DNA of 64,000 nt from Methylobacterium sp. Leaf117 (GTDB taxonomy: Bacteria > Pseudomonadota > Alphaproteobacteria > Rhizobiales > Beijerinckiaceae). The notes below the pieces were generated by a model. It did not search any database, was not told the origin of the DNA, and saw only the letters and a program-made list of their open reading frames with translations. Both the position numbers and the translations under genes were made by a program. Of the stretch, positions 27,566 through 36,972 are shown one piece after another. The DNA is taken from positions 248,720 to 312,719 of the forward strand of contig NZ_LMNL01000001.1 in assembly GCF_001422985.1 (NCBI RefSeq). The letters are read 5' to 3'. Numbering within the stretch: position 1 is the stretch's first letter; each line of letters opens with the position of its first letter.

Positions 27566-28513
27566 TCAGGCCGCCCCGCCGCCCGCCGTGCGCAGGTACG
27601 CCGCCCCGCAGGCCTTCGCGAGTTCGCGCACCCGGAGGATGTAGCTCTGACGCTCGGTCACCGAGATGACGCCGCGGGCGTCGAGCAGGTTGAAGACGTG
27701 GCTCGCCTTGATGCACTGGTCGTAAGCCGGCTGAGCCATCCGATGGCGATCGGACTCGCCCGTGGGTGCTCCCGCGTCGAGGTAGGTCCGGCAGGCTTTT
27801 TCCGCGTCGGTGAACTGGCGGAACAGCATCGCGGTGTCGGCCGCCTCGAAGTTGTGGCGCGAATATTCCTGCTCGGATTGCAGGAAGACGTCGCCGTAGG
27901 AGACGCGCTCGTCGCCCGTGCCGCCGTTGAAATTCAGGTCGTAGACGTTCTCGACGCCCTGGACGTACATCGCCAGGCGCTCGAGCCCGTAGGTCAACTC
28001 GCCGGCGACCGGCGCGCATTCGATGCCGGCGACCTGCTGGAAGTAGGTGAACTGGCTCACCTCCATGCCGTCGCACCAGCACTCCCACCCGAGCCCCCAG
28101 GCGCCCAGCGTCGGGCTCTCCCAATCGTCCTCGACGAAGCGGATGTCGTGGAGCTTCATGTCGACGCCGATGGCATCGAGGGAGGCGAGGTAGAGTTCCT
28201 GCAGGTTCGGCGGATTGGGCTTCAGGATGACCTGGAACTGGTAATAGTGCTGCAGCCGGTTGGGGTTCTCGCCGTAGCGCCCGTCCTTGGGCCGGCGCGA
28301 GGGCTGCACGTAGGCGGCCTTCCACGGCTTCGGTCCCAGTGCCCGTAAGGTGGTGGCCGGATGGAAGGTGCCGGCGCCCACCTCCATGTCGTAGGGCTGC
28401 AGGATGACGCAGCCCTGCGCCGCCCAGAACCGCTGAAGCGTCAGGATCAGGCCCTGGAACGAGGTCTTGGGCGCGAGATCGACGGCGCTCGACAGGGGAT
28501 TGGCGCTCGACAT
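27566..28513 (-). CDS. glyQ: Glycyl-tRNA synthetase alpha subunit
   Basis: Catalytic chain of the alpha2beta2 enzyme, activating glycine with ATP. The protein has 315 residues, close to the family norm of about 300, with the class II features [20 protein letters not shown] (about residues 28-47), [16 protein letters not shown] near 90 and [19 protein letters not shown] near 142. It is first in the operon; the start at 28513 lies 12 bp below GGAAGACCC. Confidence 0.97.
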   Translation of the reverse strand: MSSANPLSSAVDLAPKTSFQGLILTLQRFWAAQGCVILQPYDMEVGAGTFHPATTLRALGPKPWKAAYVQPSRRPKDGRYGENPNRLQHYYQFQVILKPNPPNLQELYLASLDAIGVDMKLHDIRFVEDDWESPTLGAWGLGWECWCDGMEVSQFTYFQQVAGIECAPVAGELTYGLERLAMYVQGVENVYDLNFNGGTGDERVSYGDVFLQSEQEYSRHNFEAADTAMLFRQFTDAEKACRTYLDAGAPTGESDRHRMAQPAYDQCIKASHVFNLLDARGVISVTERQSYILRVRELAKACGAAYLRTAGGGAA

Positions 28514-28736
28514 GGGTCTTCCGGTCCGTGGAGGGACGGCCAGCGTTTAAGAGGCCGGTCCGGGGTGTCAAGCGACGGCGCCGCGCAGGCCCGTTTACCA
28601 CGCGGGTGTGGCGGCACACACATTTCGGCCACGATTCGACATAGCGGTGGAACGGTCTCGCTTGCTGCCAAGTTTATCCGGCAATCAAGGGGTTTTCGCC
28701 GCCTCCCGGGCGGACGACAATTTGGATCTTCGCGCC

Positions 28737-28976
28737 ATGCGCTCGTCTTTCACAGTGTTCGCCACCCTCGTTGCAGCTTCCCTCGTTGCGACCCCGCTGG
28801 TCATCACGGCGTCGAACGCGCTCGCGACCGGTGAATATTCGGATGCGGTGACGATGCCGGCAGCCGTGACTCCGATCGAGGTGGCGGCCGTACCGGCACC
28901 GGTCCTGGCCGAGACCTGCGCCCGGAAGGTTCGGGTCGTCTATGCCGGCTACGGCAACGACGCCTGCAAGCGCTGA
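28737..28976 (+). CDS. Small secreted hypothetical protein (79 aa)
   Basis: A 79-residue protein with a signal peptide at the N-terminus (hydrophobic residues about 5-28, cleavage near NALA-TG), followed by an Ala/Pro/Val-rich stretch and a short C-terminal tail with two cysteines (ETCARKVRVVYAGYGNDACKR). The paired cysteines suggest an oxidised periplasmic peptide. No family recognised. It stands alone, divergent from glyQ and convergent with the S49 peptidase. Confidence 0.6.
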   Translation: MRSSFTVFATLVAASLVATPLVITASNALATGEYSDAVTMPAAVTPIEVAAVPAPVLAETCARKVRVVYAGYGNDACKR

Positions 28977-29000
28977 ACCGCGGCGTCTCGCAGCGACACG

Positions 29001-29855
29001 CTACAAGCCATAGCGGGCGAAGGCGGCGCGATCCTCGATCGCCGCCATCACCTCGCCCGCGACGCTGCTACCCGGTGCCGAGCGGCGCAGCAGCCGCGCG
29101 ATCAGCGAGCCCTTCTTGTCGGCGATGAAAACCAGTTCGACCGTATCGCCGTAGCGCGCCCGAAGCGTCGAGCGGGCATCGCCGAGCCCATCCACCAATC
29201 CGAGCGGCACGGCCTGCTGGCCGGTCCAGACCGCGCCGGTGAAGAGATTCTCGCCCTGCGCCGCCAATTTCGGGCGCCGTGCGCTCACCAGCGCGGTGAA
29301 GAGCGCCTGCACGTCGGCCTGGATGACCTTGAGGCGCGCGACGTCGGCGGCGTCTTCCGGGCGGAACGGGTCGAGCATCCCCTTGGCTTCGCCCTGCGTG
29401 TGCACCCGACGGTCGACGCCGATGCGCTCGATCAGGCGGTCGAACCCGAACCCCGCCGAGACGACGCCGATCGATCCGACGAGGGACATCGGATCGGCGA
29501 TGATCTCGTCGGCGGCACAGGCGATCATGTAGCCGCCCGAGGCCGCCACATCCTCCACGAAGGCGAGAACGGGAAGCTTCTTCTCGGTCGCTAGAGCGCG
29601 GATGCGCTGGTGGATCAGGTGGGACTGGGCCGGTGCGCCGCCGGGCGAATTGATAACGAGGGCGACCGCCGAGATGCCGGGTGTCGTGAAGGCGCGCTCC
29701 AGGCTGCTGGCCAGACCGCCGATCGAGAGCCCGGCCCGGAACGGCGACACGGCTCCGATCGCTCCGCTGAGCCGCAGGACGGCAACGCGCGGGACGTTTC
29801 GGCGCCAACGGCGCGGCAGGAGCGCGCGCAGGGGACCCGGCAGGGAAATCGGCAT
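29001..29855 (-). CDS. S49 family serine peptidase (SppA/SohB-like)
   Basis: A 284-residue membrane-associated peptidase of the signal-peptide-peptidase A family. The Ser/Lys dyad is visible: Ser in VAASGGYMIACA (about residue 106) and Lys in GEAKGMLDPF (about 158). LVINSPGGAPAQS near residue 66 is the conserved substrate strand. This is the half-length form found in alphaproteobacteria, which would oligomerise to make a full active site. It lacks an obvious cleavable signal; residues 1-30 are basic and weakly hydrophobic. It is a single gene; the DNA between it and the methyltransferase gene shows nothing notable. Confidence 0.9.
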   Translation of the reverse strand: MPISLPGPLRALLPRRWRRNVPRVAVLRLSGAIGAVSPFRAGLSIGGLASSLERAFTTPGISAVALVINSPGGAPAQSHLIHQRIRALATEKKLPVLAFVEDVAASGGYMIACAADEIIADPMSLVGSIGVVSAGFGFDRLIERIGVDRRVHTQGEAKGMLDPFRPEDAADVARLKVIQADVQALFTALVSARRPKLAAQGENLFTGAVWTGQQAVPLGLVDGLGDARSTLRARYGDTVELVFIADKKGSLIARLLRRSAPGSSVAGEVMAAIEDRAAFARYGL

Positions 29856-29991
29856 GGTGCAGCGACTCGAGGTTGCTTAAAACGCGGACCGGCGCGACCG
29901 CGCTGCCCGGGGGAGCGCGACTGGGCCGTCCCCGAGCCTGAACTGGGGCGAGCCGAACCGCTTTGCCAGCCTCGCTGTCGTCGCCCCCGGT

Positions 29992-30786
29992 TCAGGGCGT
30001 GTCAGAGGTCTGGCCGATCCAGCCTCGGCCGGCATTGAGCCCCTCGGTCACCTCCGTGAACCGACCGGCTTCGTCCTGCAGGATGAGCGCCGGCAGGAGC
30101 CCGAAGGGCCCCCGGCTGCCCTTGACGGCACTGACGAGGATGCGGATCGCCGGGCGGTCGGGTCTTGCCTGCACCGGCCGGACGGTCACGGCGCCGAAAC
30201 GCCCCTTCAGGGCATCGAGGCAGGCGGGCAGGGCGTCGGCCCGGTGGATCAGGCCGAGACGCCCGTGCGGGCTCAGCAGGTCGGCACAGGTGCGGAGCCA
30301 GCCGTCGAGTCCGCCTTCGGGGTCGGCCATGCCATAGCCATGCGCGCTGGCCTTGGCCGTCACCGGCGAGGCGCGGTAACGGCCGGGCTCGAAGAACGGA
30401 GGGTTGGTCAGGACGAGACCGGCGACGCCGGAGGCGAGCCCGGCGGCGCGGCGCTGGGCGCCCGTTGCCAGGACATCCGCAACGATCACCGTGGTCCGGT
30501 CGCCGAGTCCATTCGCGTCCGCGTTGATCCGGGCCAGCCCGGCGAGTTCGGGCTCGCGCTCGACCAGGACCACCCGGGCGTCGGGATGGCGCAGGGCGAC
30601 GGCGAGGCCGACCGCCCCGGTGGAAGCCCCGACATCGCAGACGATGGTGCCCGGTTCCGGCACCATCAGGCTCGCCAGCAGCACCGCATCGGTGCCGGCC
30701 CGGTGTCCGCCGCGCGGAGGCTGATGCAGCCGGAGGCGGCCGCCGAGCCAGAGATCGGGCGGGGCAAGAGTCAGGGGATCAGGCAT
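29992..30786 (-). CDS. tRNA1(Val) adenine N6-methyltransferase-like (TrmN6 family)
   Basis: A 264-residue SAM-dependent methyltransferase. The SAM motif CDVGASTGAVGLA is near residue 50, and the N6-adenine catalytic motif is NPPFFEPG at about residues 128-135, preceded by GTDAVLLAS, which is characteristic of the YfiC/TrmN6 group acting on A37 of tRNA1(Val). The family includes related enzymes, so the exact target is likely but not certain. The ATG at 30786 overlaps the upstream DUF2007 gene by a few bases; an ATG at 30798 is an alternative. Confidence 0.85.
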   Translation of the reverse strand: MPDPLTLAPPDLWLGGRLRLHQPPRGGHRAGTDAVLLASLMVPEPGTIVCDVGASTGAVGLAVALRHPDARVVLVEREPELAGLARINADANGLGDRTTVIVADVLATGAQRRAAGLASGVAGLVLTNPPFFEPGRYRASPVTAKASAHGYGMADPEGGLDGWLRTCADLLSPHGRLGLIHRADALPACLDALKGRFGAVTVRPVQARPDRPAIRILVSAVKGSRGPFGLLPALILQDEAGRFTEVTEGLNAGRGWIGQTSDTP

Positions 30787-31003
30787 CCCGAAGCTCATGG
30801 GCGAGACCCGCATCGGTGAGCAGGCGCCGCGCCTGGCGGGCATGGTCGTGCGGCACCAGGAGCCGCCGGGCGAAAGCGCCGATCGAGCCTTCCAGCAGGC
30901 TCATATGCTGGTCGGCCACGAGGACCGGGATCGACGCGCCCTCCAGAAGCGACTGGGCGAAGCCGATGAGAACGATGTCGTTGCTGCGGATCAGTTCGGT
31001 CAT
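30779..31003 (-). CDS. DUF2007 domain protein
   Basis: A 74-residue protein of the DUF2007 family, short proteins with a predicted ferredoxin-like or PII-like fold and unknown function. The N-terminal MTELIRSNDIVLIGFAQSLLEGASIPV and the later LLVPHDHARQARRLL match the family pattern. It overlaps the TrmN6-like gene downstream, a pairing common in alphaproteobacteria. It diverges from the polyprenyl synthase gene. Confidence 0.85.
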   Translation of the reverse strand: MTELIRSNDIVLIGFAQSLLEGASIPVLVADQHMSLLEGSIGAFARRLLVPHDHARQARRLLTDAGLAHELRDA

Positions 31004-31161
31004 GCATCGTCATCCGGGGCGACATCATGGGCGCAGCTTGTCGCTGTAGCTTGCGGCATGGTGCGTGTTGCAGCGCCATCGGGCGCATGCGATGGGGTGT
31101 CACAGACGCGATCGATTGGATCGCGCCGCGTTGGCGTAGGGAAGCGGGAGGTCTCGAGGTC

Positions 31162-32181
31162 TTGGGCGTCGTAGTTCCGATCGATGAGAGCAGCCCCGAC
31201 CCGGAGGCGAGCCTGGCCGACCTGGTCTCCCTGGTGTCCAGCGGCATGGAGCGCGTCAACGCGACCATCCTGTCACGGACCGGGTCCGACGTGCAGATGA
31301 TTCCGGAAGTTGCCAACCACCTCATTTCGTCGGGCGGCAAGCGTCTGCGTCCGATCCTCACCCTGGCGACCGCCGACCTCTGCCACTATGCCGGGGACGG
31401 CGCCGTGAAGCTCGCGGCCAGCGTCGAGTTCATGCATACCGCTACGTTGCTGCATGACGACGTGGTCGACGGCAGCGACATGCGGCGCGGCAAGGTCGCG
31501 GCCCGCATCAAGTGGGGCAACGAGGCGAGCGTCCTCGTCGGCGATTTCCTTCTGGGACAGGCCTTCCGCATGATGGTCGAGGTCGGCTCCCTCAAGGCCC
31601 TCGACATCCTGTCGGCAGCAGCCACCATCATCGCCGAGGGCGAGGTGATGCAGCTGACCGCCGCGAAGAATACCGAGACGAGCGAGGACGAGTACCTCGC
31701 CGTGATCAGCGCCAAGACGGCCGAACTGTTCGCCGCCGCCTGCGAGGTCGGTCCGGTCCTCGCCTCCCGCGCCGAAGCGGAGCAGGCGGCCTGCCGCGCC
31801 TACGGCATGAATCTCGGCATCGCCTTCCAGCTCATCGACGACGTGCTTGATTACGGCGGCACCAGCGACACCCTCGGCAAGAACGTCGGCGACGATTTTC
31901 GCGAGGGCAAGATCACCCTGCCGATCGTGCTGGCGGTCCGGCGCGCCACCGTCTCCGAGCGCAGCTTCTGGAAGCGCACGCTGGAACTCGGCGAGGTGGC
32001 CGATGCCGACCTGGAGACCGCCCGCACCATTCTCCGGCGACACGGCGCCCTGGAGGAGACGATGGCGCGCGCGCGCCTTTACGGGGATCGGGCGCGCGAT
32101 GCCCTGAAGCCGTTCCCGCCGAGCCCGATGAAGCACGCGCTCCTGCAGGTCGTGGATTTCTGCATCGCGCGGGCTCACTGA
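31162..32181 (+). CDS. ispB: Polyprenyl (octaprenyl-type) diphosphate synthase
   Basis: Builds the long polyprenyl side chain of ubiquinone from FPP and IPP. The protein is 339 residues with both aspartate-rich motifs: DDVVD (99-103) in LLHDDVVDGSDMRRGK, and DDVLD (226-230) in FQLIDDVLDYGG. I chose the TTG at 31162 because it gives the usual length and follows a GGGAGG-like site at 31146-31151; the frame stays open to 31027 but has no conserved residues there. Product chain length cannot be read from sequence with certainty; methylobacteria use Q-10, so decaprenyl is possible. Confidence 0.9.
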   Translation: MGVVVPIDESSPDPEASLADLVSLVSSGMERVNATILSRTGSDVQMIPEVANHLISSGGKRLRPILTLATADLCHYAGDGAVKLAASVEFMHTATLLHDDVVDGSDMRRGKVAARIKWGNEASVLVGDFLLGQAFRMMVEVGSLKALDILSAAATIIAEGEVMQLTAAKNTETSEDEYLAVISAKTAELFAAACEVGPVLASRAEAEQAACRAYGMNLGIAFQLIDDVLDYGGTSDTLGKNVGDDFREGKITLPIVLAVRRATVSERSFWKRTLELGEVADADLETARTILRRHGALEETMARARLYGDRARDALKPFPPSPMKHALLQVVDFCIARAH

Positions 32182-32212
32182 GCCTTCGCCGTGGGCGCAG
32201 GCCCCTGGGCTT

Positions 32213-33874
32213 TCAGGCCGCGACGTGATCCGGGACGGGAGGCGCGCTGAGGATCGGATTGCTGCCGCTCCGGCTCTCCGTGGTTTCCATCGGGGACGGG
32301 GCGATCACGATCCGACCGGCAGCGTCGGTCCATTGGACCAGCAGTTCGTCCGTGATGCCCTTGTCCTGCGGTTTCCCGAACAGATAGCCCTGTCCGTAGG
32401 TGCAGCCCTGGCCGGCGAGCCAGTCGACGCTCGACCCGGTCTCGATGCCCTCGGCGGTGGTCAGGAGACCGAGGCTGGAGCCGAGGGCGATGATCGCGTC
32501 GACGAGCTTCGCTCGCTCGCTGCTGAGCCGCATCGCCTCGACGTAGCTGCGGTCGATCTTGAGCTTGTCGAAGCGCAGCTCGCGCAGATGATAGAGGCTG
32601 GAATAGCCGGTCCCGAAATCATCGAGGGCGACGCGGATTCCGAAGGCCTGGAGTGACGTCAAAGCGGTCCGCGCCGCCTCCAGGTCGTTGACCAGGGCGG
32701 TCTCGGTGATCTCGATTTCGAGGCGGTACGGAGCGAAACCGGTCTCGGTCAGGATCGCCAGGATGCGCTCGGGCAGGCGTGGGTCCCGCAGCTGGATCGG
32801 CGAGATATTGACCGCGAGCTGCAGGTGAGCGGGCCATTGGCGCGCATCCGCGCAGGCCTTGCGCATCAGCCCCCAGGTCAGTTCGGCGATCTGGTCGGTC
32901 TCCTCGGCCAGGGTGATGAAGGCGTCGGGTCCGAGAATTCCGTGCTGCGGGTGGTTCCAGCGCGCCAACACCTCGAAGCCGATCAGGTCTCGGCCGGGCA
33001 GCGAGACCACCGGCTGGTAGAACGGCTCGATTTCCCCGCGTTCGATTCCGACCCGCAGTTCGCCCTCCAGGCGTGCCCGCGCCTTGAGAGCGTGGCCCAT
33101 ATCGAGGTGGAAGAACCGGAAGGTGGCGCGGCCGTCGCGTTTGCCCTGATCCATCGCGACGTCGGCGGAATGCAGCAGGGCTTCCGCGATTCGGCATTCC
33201 TCCGTCGCCGTCGTGATCCCGACGGTGGCGCCGATCTCCAGATGCCCCTGTTCCCAGGCGATCGGTTGCGAGATCGAGGCGATGATCCCTTGCGCCAGGC
33301 GCGCCAGAACCTCCAGATCGTCACCGGGATCGACCAGGAGGGCGAATTCGTCGCCGCCGAGACGGGCGAGGAAACCCTGGGCGGGCCGCAGAAGGCGGAG
33401 CCGGTCGGCCACCACGCACAGGGCGGCATCGCCGGCGGCATGGCCGTGGAGGTCGTTGACCGGCTTGAAGCGATCGAGGTCGATCAGCATCACGGCGATG
33501 CGCGGAACGCCCGCCGCATCCGAACCGCCCTGAATGCGGGCCTCGAGGGTTTCGCGGAACAGGCGCCGGTTGGCGAGCCCGGTCAGCGCGTCATGGCGTG
33601 CCACCGATTCGGCCTGCGCCTCGGCGCCGTCGCGATCCCGCATGGCCCGGCGCAGTTTCAGCGATTTGCGCACGCTCGCCGCGACAAGGCCCAGGCTCAT
33701 GCACAGCGACAGCATCAGGAGGTCCTGAAGCTCGTAGGTCCGGGTCGCCTCGCCGAGGAAAGTGAAGAAACCGAGCCGCGTTCCGAGAAGCCAGACGCAG
33801 GTTCCGATCATCATGAGACAGAGAAGCTCGCGAAGCTCCCCTTCCCCCCATGACTTATGACCGTGATCGGGCAT
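32213..33874 (-). CDS. Membrane GGDEF-EAL (EVL) cyclic-di-GMP protein
   Basis: A 553-residue protein with two N-terminal hydrophobic segments (about 15-37 and 47-66), a GGDEF domain (intact GGDEF at 173-177, so potentially a diguanylate cyclase) and a C-terminal EAL-type phosphodiesterase domain. The EAL signature is EVL (GFEVLARW, Glu301), a substitution found in active enzymes as well. Metal-binding segments of the EAL domain (VALDDFGTGYSSLYHL, KLKIDRSYV) are present. It could make or degrade c-di-GMP. Upstream lies an 11-bp palindrome, GTAAA-G-TTTAC (33925-33935). Confidence 0.92.
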   Translation of the reverse strand: MPDHGHKSWGEGELRELLCLMMIGTCVWLLGTRLGFFTFLGEATRTYELQDLLMLSLCMSLGLVAASVRKSLKLRRAMRDRDGAEAQAESVARHDALTGLANRRLFRETLEARIQGGSDAAGVPRIAVMLIDLDRFKPVNDLHGHAAGDAALCVVADRLRLLRPAQGFLARLGGDEFALLVDPGDDLEVLARLAQGIIASISQPIAWEQGHLEIGATVGITTATEECRIAEALLHSADVAMDQGKRDGRATFRFFHLDMGHALKARARLEGELRVGIERGEIEPFYQPVVSLPGRDLIGFEVLARWNHPQHGILGPDAFITLAEETDQIAELTWGLMRKACADARQWPAHLQLAVNISPIQLRDPRLPERILAILTETGFAPYRLEIEITETALVNDLEAARTALTSLQAFGIRVALDDFGTGYSSLYHLRELRFDKLKIDRSYVEAMRLSSERAKLVDAIIALGSSLGLLTTAEGIETGSSVDWLAGQGCTYGQGYLFGKPQDKGITDELLVQWTDAAGRIVIAPSPMETTESRSGSNPILSAPPVPDHVAA

Positions 33875-33992
33875 CGACCGCTCCTTGCGCGCGGCGATCC
33901 TGCGGAGACAAGTCTTGCTTGGGCGTAAAGTTTACAGAGGAAGTGCGCCGAAACGGACGCAAATACGCTGGCTCACGCCGATGCCTGGGGCC

Positions 33993-34868
33993 TTATCGCA
34001 GAAAGGCCGCGCTGACCCACCAGTTCGGTTGTGCCGCCGACAGGTGCCGGGCCGCCCGCGCCGCGTCGGAGCGATGATCGAACAGCGCGAAGACCGTGGC
34101 GCCCGACCCCGACATGCGGGCGAGCCGGCATCCGGGTTCCCGGCGCAAGGCGGCCAACGCCACGTCGATGGCTGGAGCAAGGGTCCGGGCCGGTGCCTCC
34201 AGGTCGTTGCGGGCGGGGCCGATTGCCTCGAGCAGGCCCGAGCGGGACAGGCGAGCCGCGATGACCGGATGTGCATCGGTGCCGTAGCGCTCGCCCACCG
34301 CGAGGCCGAGCGCCCGGAAGATCGGTGCGGTCTCGACCGGAACGCCCGGATTGACCAGCACTGCGGGAATGGGGGTGAGGTCGAGGGCCGGGCCGATCGA
34401 TTCGCCGGCCCCTCGCATCATCCGGGCGCGCGGCATCAGGCAGACGGGAACGTCGGCACCGGTGGTGCGCGCGGCGGCGATCAGGTCGGGATGATCGGGC
34501 GCGAGATCGTTCCAGCGGCCGAGGAGGCGCAGGGCCGCCGCCGCGTCGGAGGAGCCGCCGCCGATGCCGGCGGCCACCGGAAGGCGCTTGACCAGGTGGA
34601 AGGCCCCGTGGCGCAGGCCGGGGCGCAGGCGCGCCAGATTGCGGGTCGCCTTGATGACGAGGTTGTCGTCGAGGGGGCCGGCGGGGCCGGCGGTCGGCCC
34701 GGTGACCGTCAGGGTCAGGTCGGGGCCGGGCTCCAGGGTCAGGGTGTCGCCGGCGCCCGTGAAGGCCACCAGGCTCTCCAGCTCGTGATAGCCGTCGCCG
34801 GCCCTCCGGCCGAGGACGTGGAGCGTCAGGTTGATCTTCGCCGGAGCGCGGGTGACGAGGAGGGACAC
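33993..34868 (-). CDS. ispE: 4-diphosphocytidyl-2-C-methyl-D-erythritol kinase
   Basis: GHMP kinase of the MEP isoprenoid pathway. The 291-residue protein has [12 protein letters not shown] at 9-20 with the invariant Lys11, the GHMP ATP motif [10 protein letters not shown] at 101-110, and a C-terminal [13 protein letters not shown] glycine loop near 258. It begins with GTG at 34868. It lies beside a TPR protein and not far from the ispB-type gene, so two isoprenoid steps sit within about 3 kb, though on opposite strands. Confidence 0.94.
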   Translation of the reverse strand: MSLLVTRAPAKINLTLHVLGRRAGDGYHELESLVAFTGAGDTLTLEPGPDLTLTVTGPTAGPAGPLDDNLVIKATRNLARLRPGLRHGAFHLVKRLPVAAGIGGGSSDAAAALRLLGRWNDLAPDHPDLIAAARTTGADVPVCLMPRARMMRGAGESIGPALDLTPIPAVLVNPGVPVETAPIFRALGLAVGERYGTDAHPVIAARLSRSGLLEAIGPARNDLEAPARTLAPAIDVALAALRREPGCRLARMSGSGATVFALFDHRSDAARAARHLSAAQPNWWVSAAFLR

Positions 34869-34946
34869 GGCGCCTCGGAGCTTGAGCGTGGAACGGGTGC
34901 GGGGCCGGTCTGGCCTCGCAACCCGCGCCGCGTCAAGCGTCCCGTG

Positions 34947-36800
34947 TCAGCCGCCGCTCTTCTTGTCAGCAGCGCCCGGAGGCTCGCTCGGGGCCGGGGC
35001 GCCCTTCGGCAGTTCCGGGTTCACCTTGCCCTCGGGCGGGTTCTCGGCCGTGGCCGCCGGCTTCTCCAGCTCGGGCAGCCCGTCCTTGAGCTTGGCGTTG
35101 ATCTTCTCGAGTTCGTCCGGCTCGGGGTTCAGGTCCTTGGCATGCTGCCACTGGAACTTGCCCTCCAGGCGGCGCCCGGCACGCCAATAGGCGTCGCCCA
35201 GGTGATCGTTGATGGTGGGATCGCCGGGCTTCAACTCGATCGCCTTCTCCAGCTCGCGCACGGCATCGTCCCAACGGCCGAGGCGGAAATAGGCCCAGCC
35301 CAGGCTGTCGATGATCATGCCGTCGCGCGGAGCCGCATCGACGGCCTGCTTCAGCATCGTGAAGGCCTCGTCGATGTTCATGTTCTGGTCGACCCAGGAA
35401 TAGGCCAGATAGTTCAGCACCTGCGCCCGGGCGCCGGGCTGGCTGGCCGGCACGAGTTCCAGCGCCTTCTTCAGGTCGGCCTCGGCCTTCGGCCATTGCT
35501 TGGCCCGCTCGTAGGCGGTGCCGCGGAAGTAGAAGGTCGTCCAGTAATTCGAGGCCGGGCGGTCGCCGATCAGCGCGATGGCGCGGCTGTAGGTCTCCGC
35601 GGCCTCCTCGTACTTCTTGCGCGAGCGCTGGACATTGCCGAGGGCCGTGATGACCTCGATGTCGTCCGGATGCGCCTTCATGGCGGCATCGAGGTGGGCG
35701 ATGGCCTCCTCGCCCTTGCCCATCTGCTCCAGGTTCAGGCCGACCTGCACGTCGGCATTGAGGCGGAGCGGCGAGGTGGTGGGGATCTGCGCGTAGGCCT
35801 CGTTCGCCCGGTCGGTCTGCTTCATGCGGTCGAGAAGGTCGGCCAGGGTCAGGCGGGCCAGCGCGTGCTCCGGGGCGAGGTAGAGGGCGAGGCGCAGGTA
35901 GACCACCGCCGGCAGCTCGTCGCCCTGCGTCGAACCCGCCGAACCGAGCCCGTACAGCACCTCGCCGGCGCCCTCCTGCGCGGTGTTGACGAGGCGGGTA
36001 AGGGGCTTGCCCTCCTTCAGCTTGGTCAGGGCATCGCGCACGATCGGGTGGCGCGGCAGCAGCTTGTCGAACTCGGTATAGGCCTGGATCGCCAGATCGG
36101 TGCGGCCGGCCTGCGCCTCGAAGCGCGCATAGGCATCGACGATGCGCAGGGTGTTGCGGTCGGCATCGTAGGCGGCCTTGAGGCGGCGCTCGGCCTCGGC
36201 CTGATCCCCCACGAGGCTGGCGATCAGCCCGGCGTGGAAGTCCCGGAAGGTGTTGTAGTAGCGCTCGCCCTTGAGCTTGTTGATGGTGTCCAGCGCGCGC
36301 TTGCCGTCATTGGCCCCGGCATAGGCCCAGGCGGTCAGCAGCGTGCTGGTCAGGTCGGCGGCGGCACCCCGGCCGCTACGGGCGAAGTTCTGGCGGGCCT
36401 GGGCGAACTGCCCGGCCTTGATCTGACGGACACCGAGGGCGAGCTGGGCGAGACCGTTCGAGCCGTCGCGGCTGGTCAGACGTTCGGCCGCCCGGAACGC
36501 GTCCGGCAGGGACCCGTCGGCGAGCAGGGACACGAAGGCGCGCTCCAGCAGCTCGGCGTTGCGCGGGTCGGCCTTCACCGCCTCGCGATAGTAGCTCGCG
36601 GCGGCGGCCGTGTCCTTGGAAGCGCCGGCGATGTAGGCCGAGAGGAAGTTGCCTTCGAGCGATTCGGCGGGCTCGTACTCGGAGATCGGCGCGGATTCGC
36701 GCGGTTGGGCCGCGTAGGCGGCGGGCGAGACCGCGAGGCCGATCGCGAGAGCCGAGAGAACCCGGCGACCCGTCCGGGTGGTTTTGGCGTTTCCGTTCAT
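34947..36800 (-). CDS. Exported tetratricopeptide-repeat protein
   Basis: A 617-residue protein with an N-terminal export signal (RRVLSALAIGLAVSPAAYAA, residues about 12-31) and roughly a dozen TPR-like units, many with the W-x-x-x-A-x-x-x-Y/L-x-x-A pattern (KKYEEAAETYSRAIAL near 395; GRWDDAVRELEKAIEL near 510). The tail after 585 is Pro/Ala/Glu-rich. Such periplasmic or outer-membrane-associated TPR proteins often scaffold envelope assembly; no specific partner is evident. The ATG at 36800 was chosen over an in-frame GTG two codons upstream. Confidence 0.85.
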   Translation of the reverse strand: MNGNAKTTRTGRRVLSALAIGLAVSPAAYAAQPRESAPISEYEPAESLEGNFLSAYIAGASKDTAAAASYYREAVKADPRNAELLERAFVSLLADGSLPDAFRAAERLTSRDGSNGLAQLALGVRQIKAGQFAQARQNFARSGRGAAADLTSTLLTAWAYAGANDGKRALDTINKLKGERYYNTFRDFHAGLIASLVGDQAEAERRLKAAYDADRNTLRIVDAYARFEAQAGRTDLAIQAYTEFDKLLPRHPIVRDALTKLKEGKPLTRLVNTAQEGAGEVLYGLGSAGSTQGDELPAVVYLRLALYLAPEHALARLTLADLLDRMKQTDRANEAYAQIPTTSPLRLNADVQVGLNLEQMGKGEEAIAHLDAAMKAHPDDIEVITALGNVQRSRKKYEEAAETYSRAIALIGDRPASNYWTTFYFRGTAYERAKQWPKAEADLKKALELVPASQPGARAQVLNYLAYSWVDQNMNIDEAFTMLKQAVDAAPRDGMIIDSLGWAYFRLGRWDDAVRELEKAIELKPGDPTINDHLGDAYWRAGRRLEGKFQWQHAKDLNPEPDELEKINAKLKDGLPELEKPAATAENPPEGKVNPELPKGAPAPSEPPGAADKKSGG

Positions 36801-36972
36801 GGGCACCGATCACGGCTCCTGCGCACCGGCCGCGTCGGCAGCCGGGCTCGATTGCGGCGGGACACTGGACTCTTCGCGCCATCCTAGCAAGGCAGCAGGA
36901 TGGCGCGCGGCGGGATCGGGCCCCGCCGCGCGAAGCCGTGATCGGGTGGGTTTCCGCAGGGCGGACGCGCGA

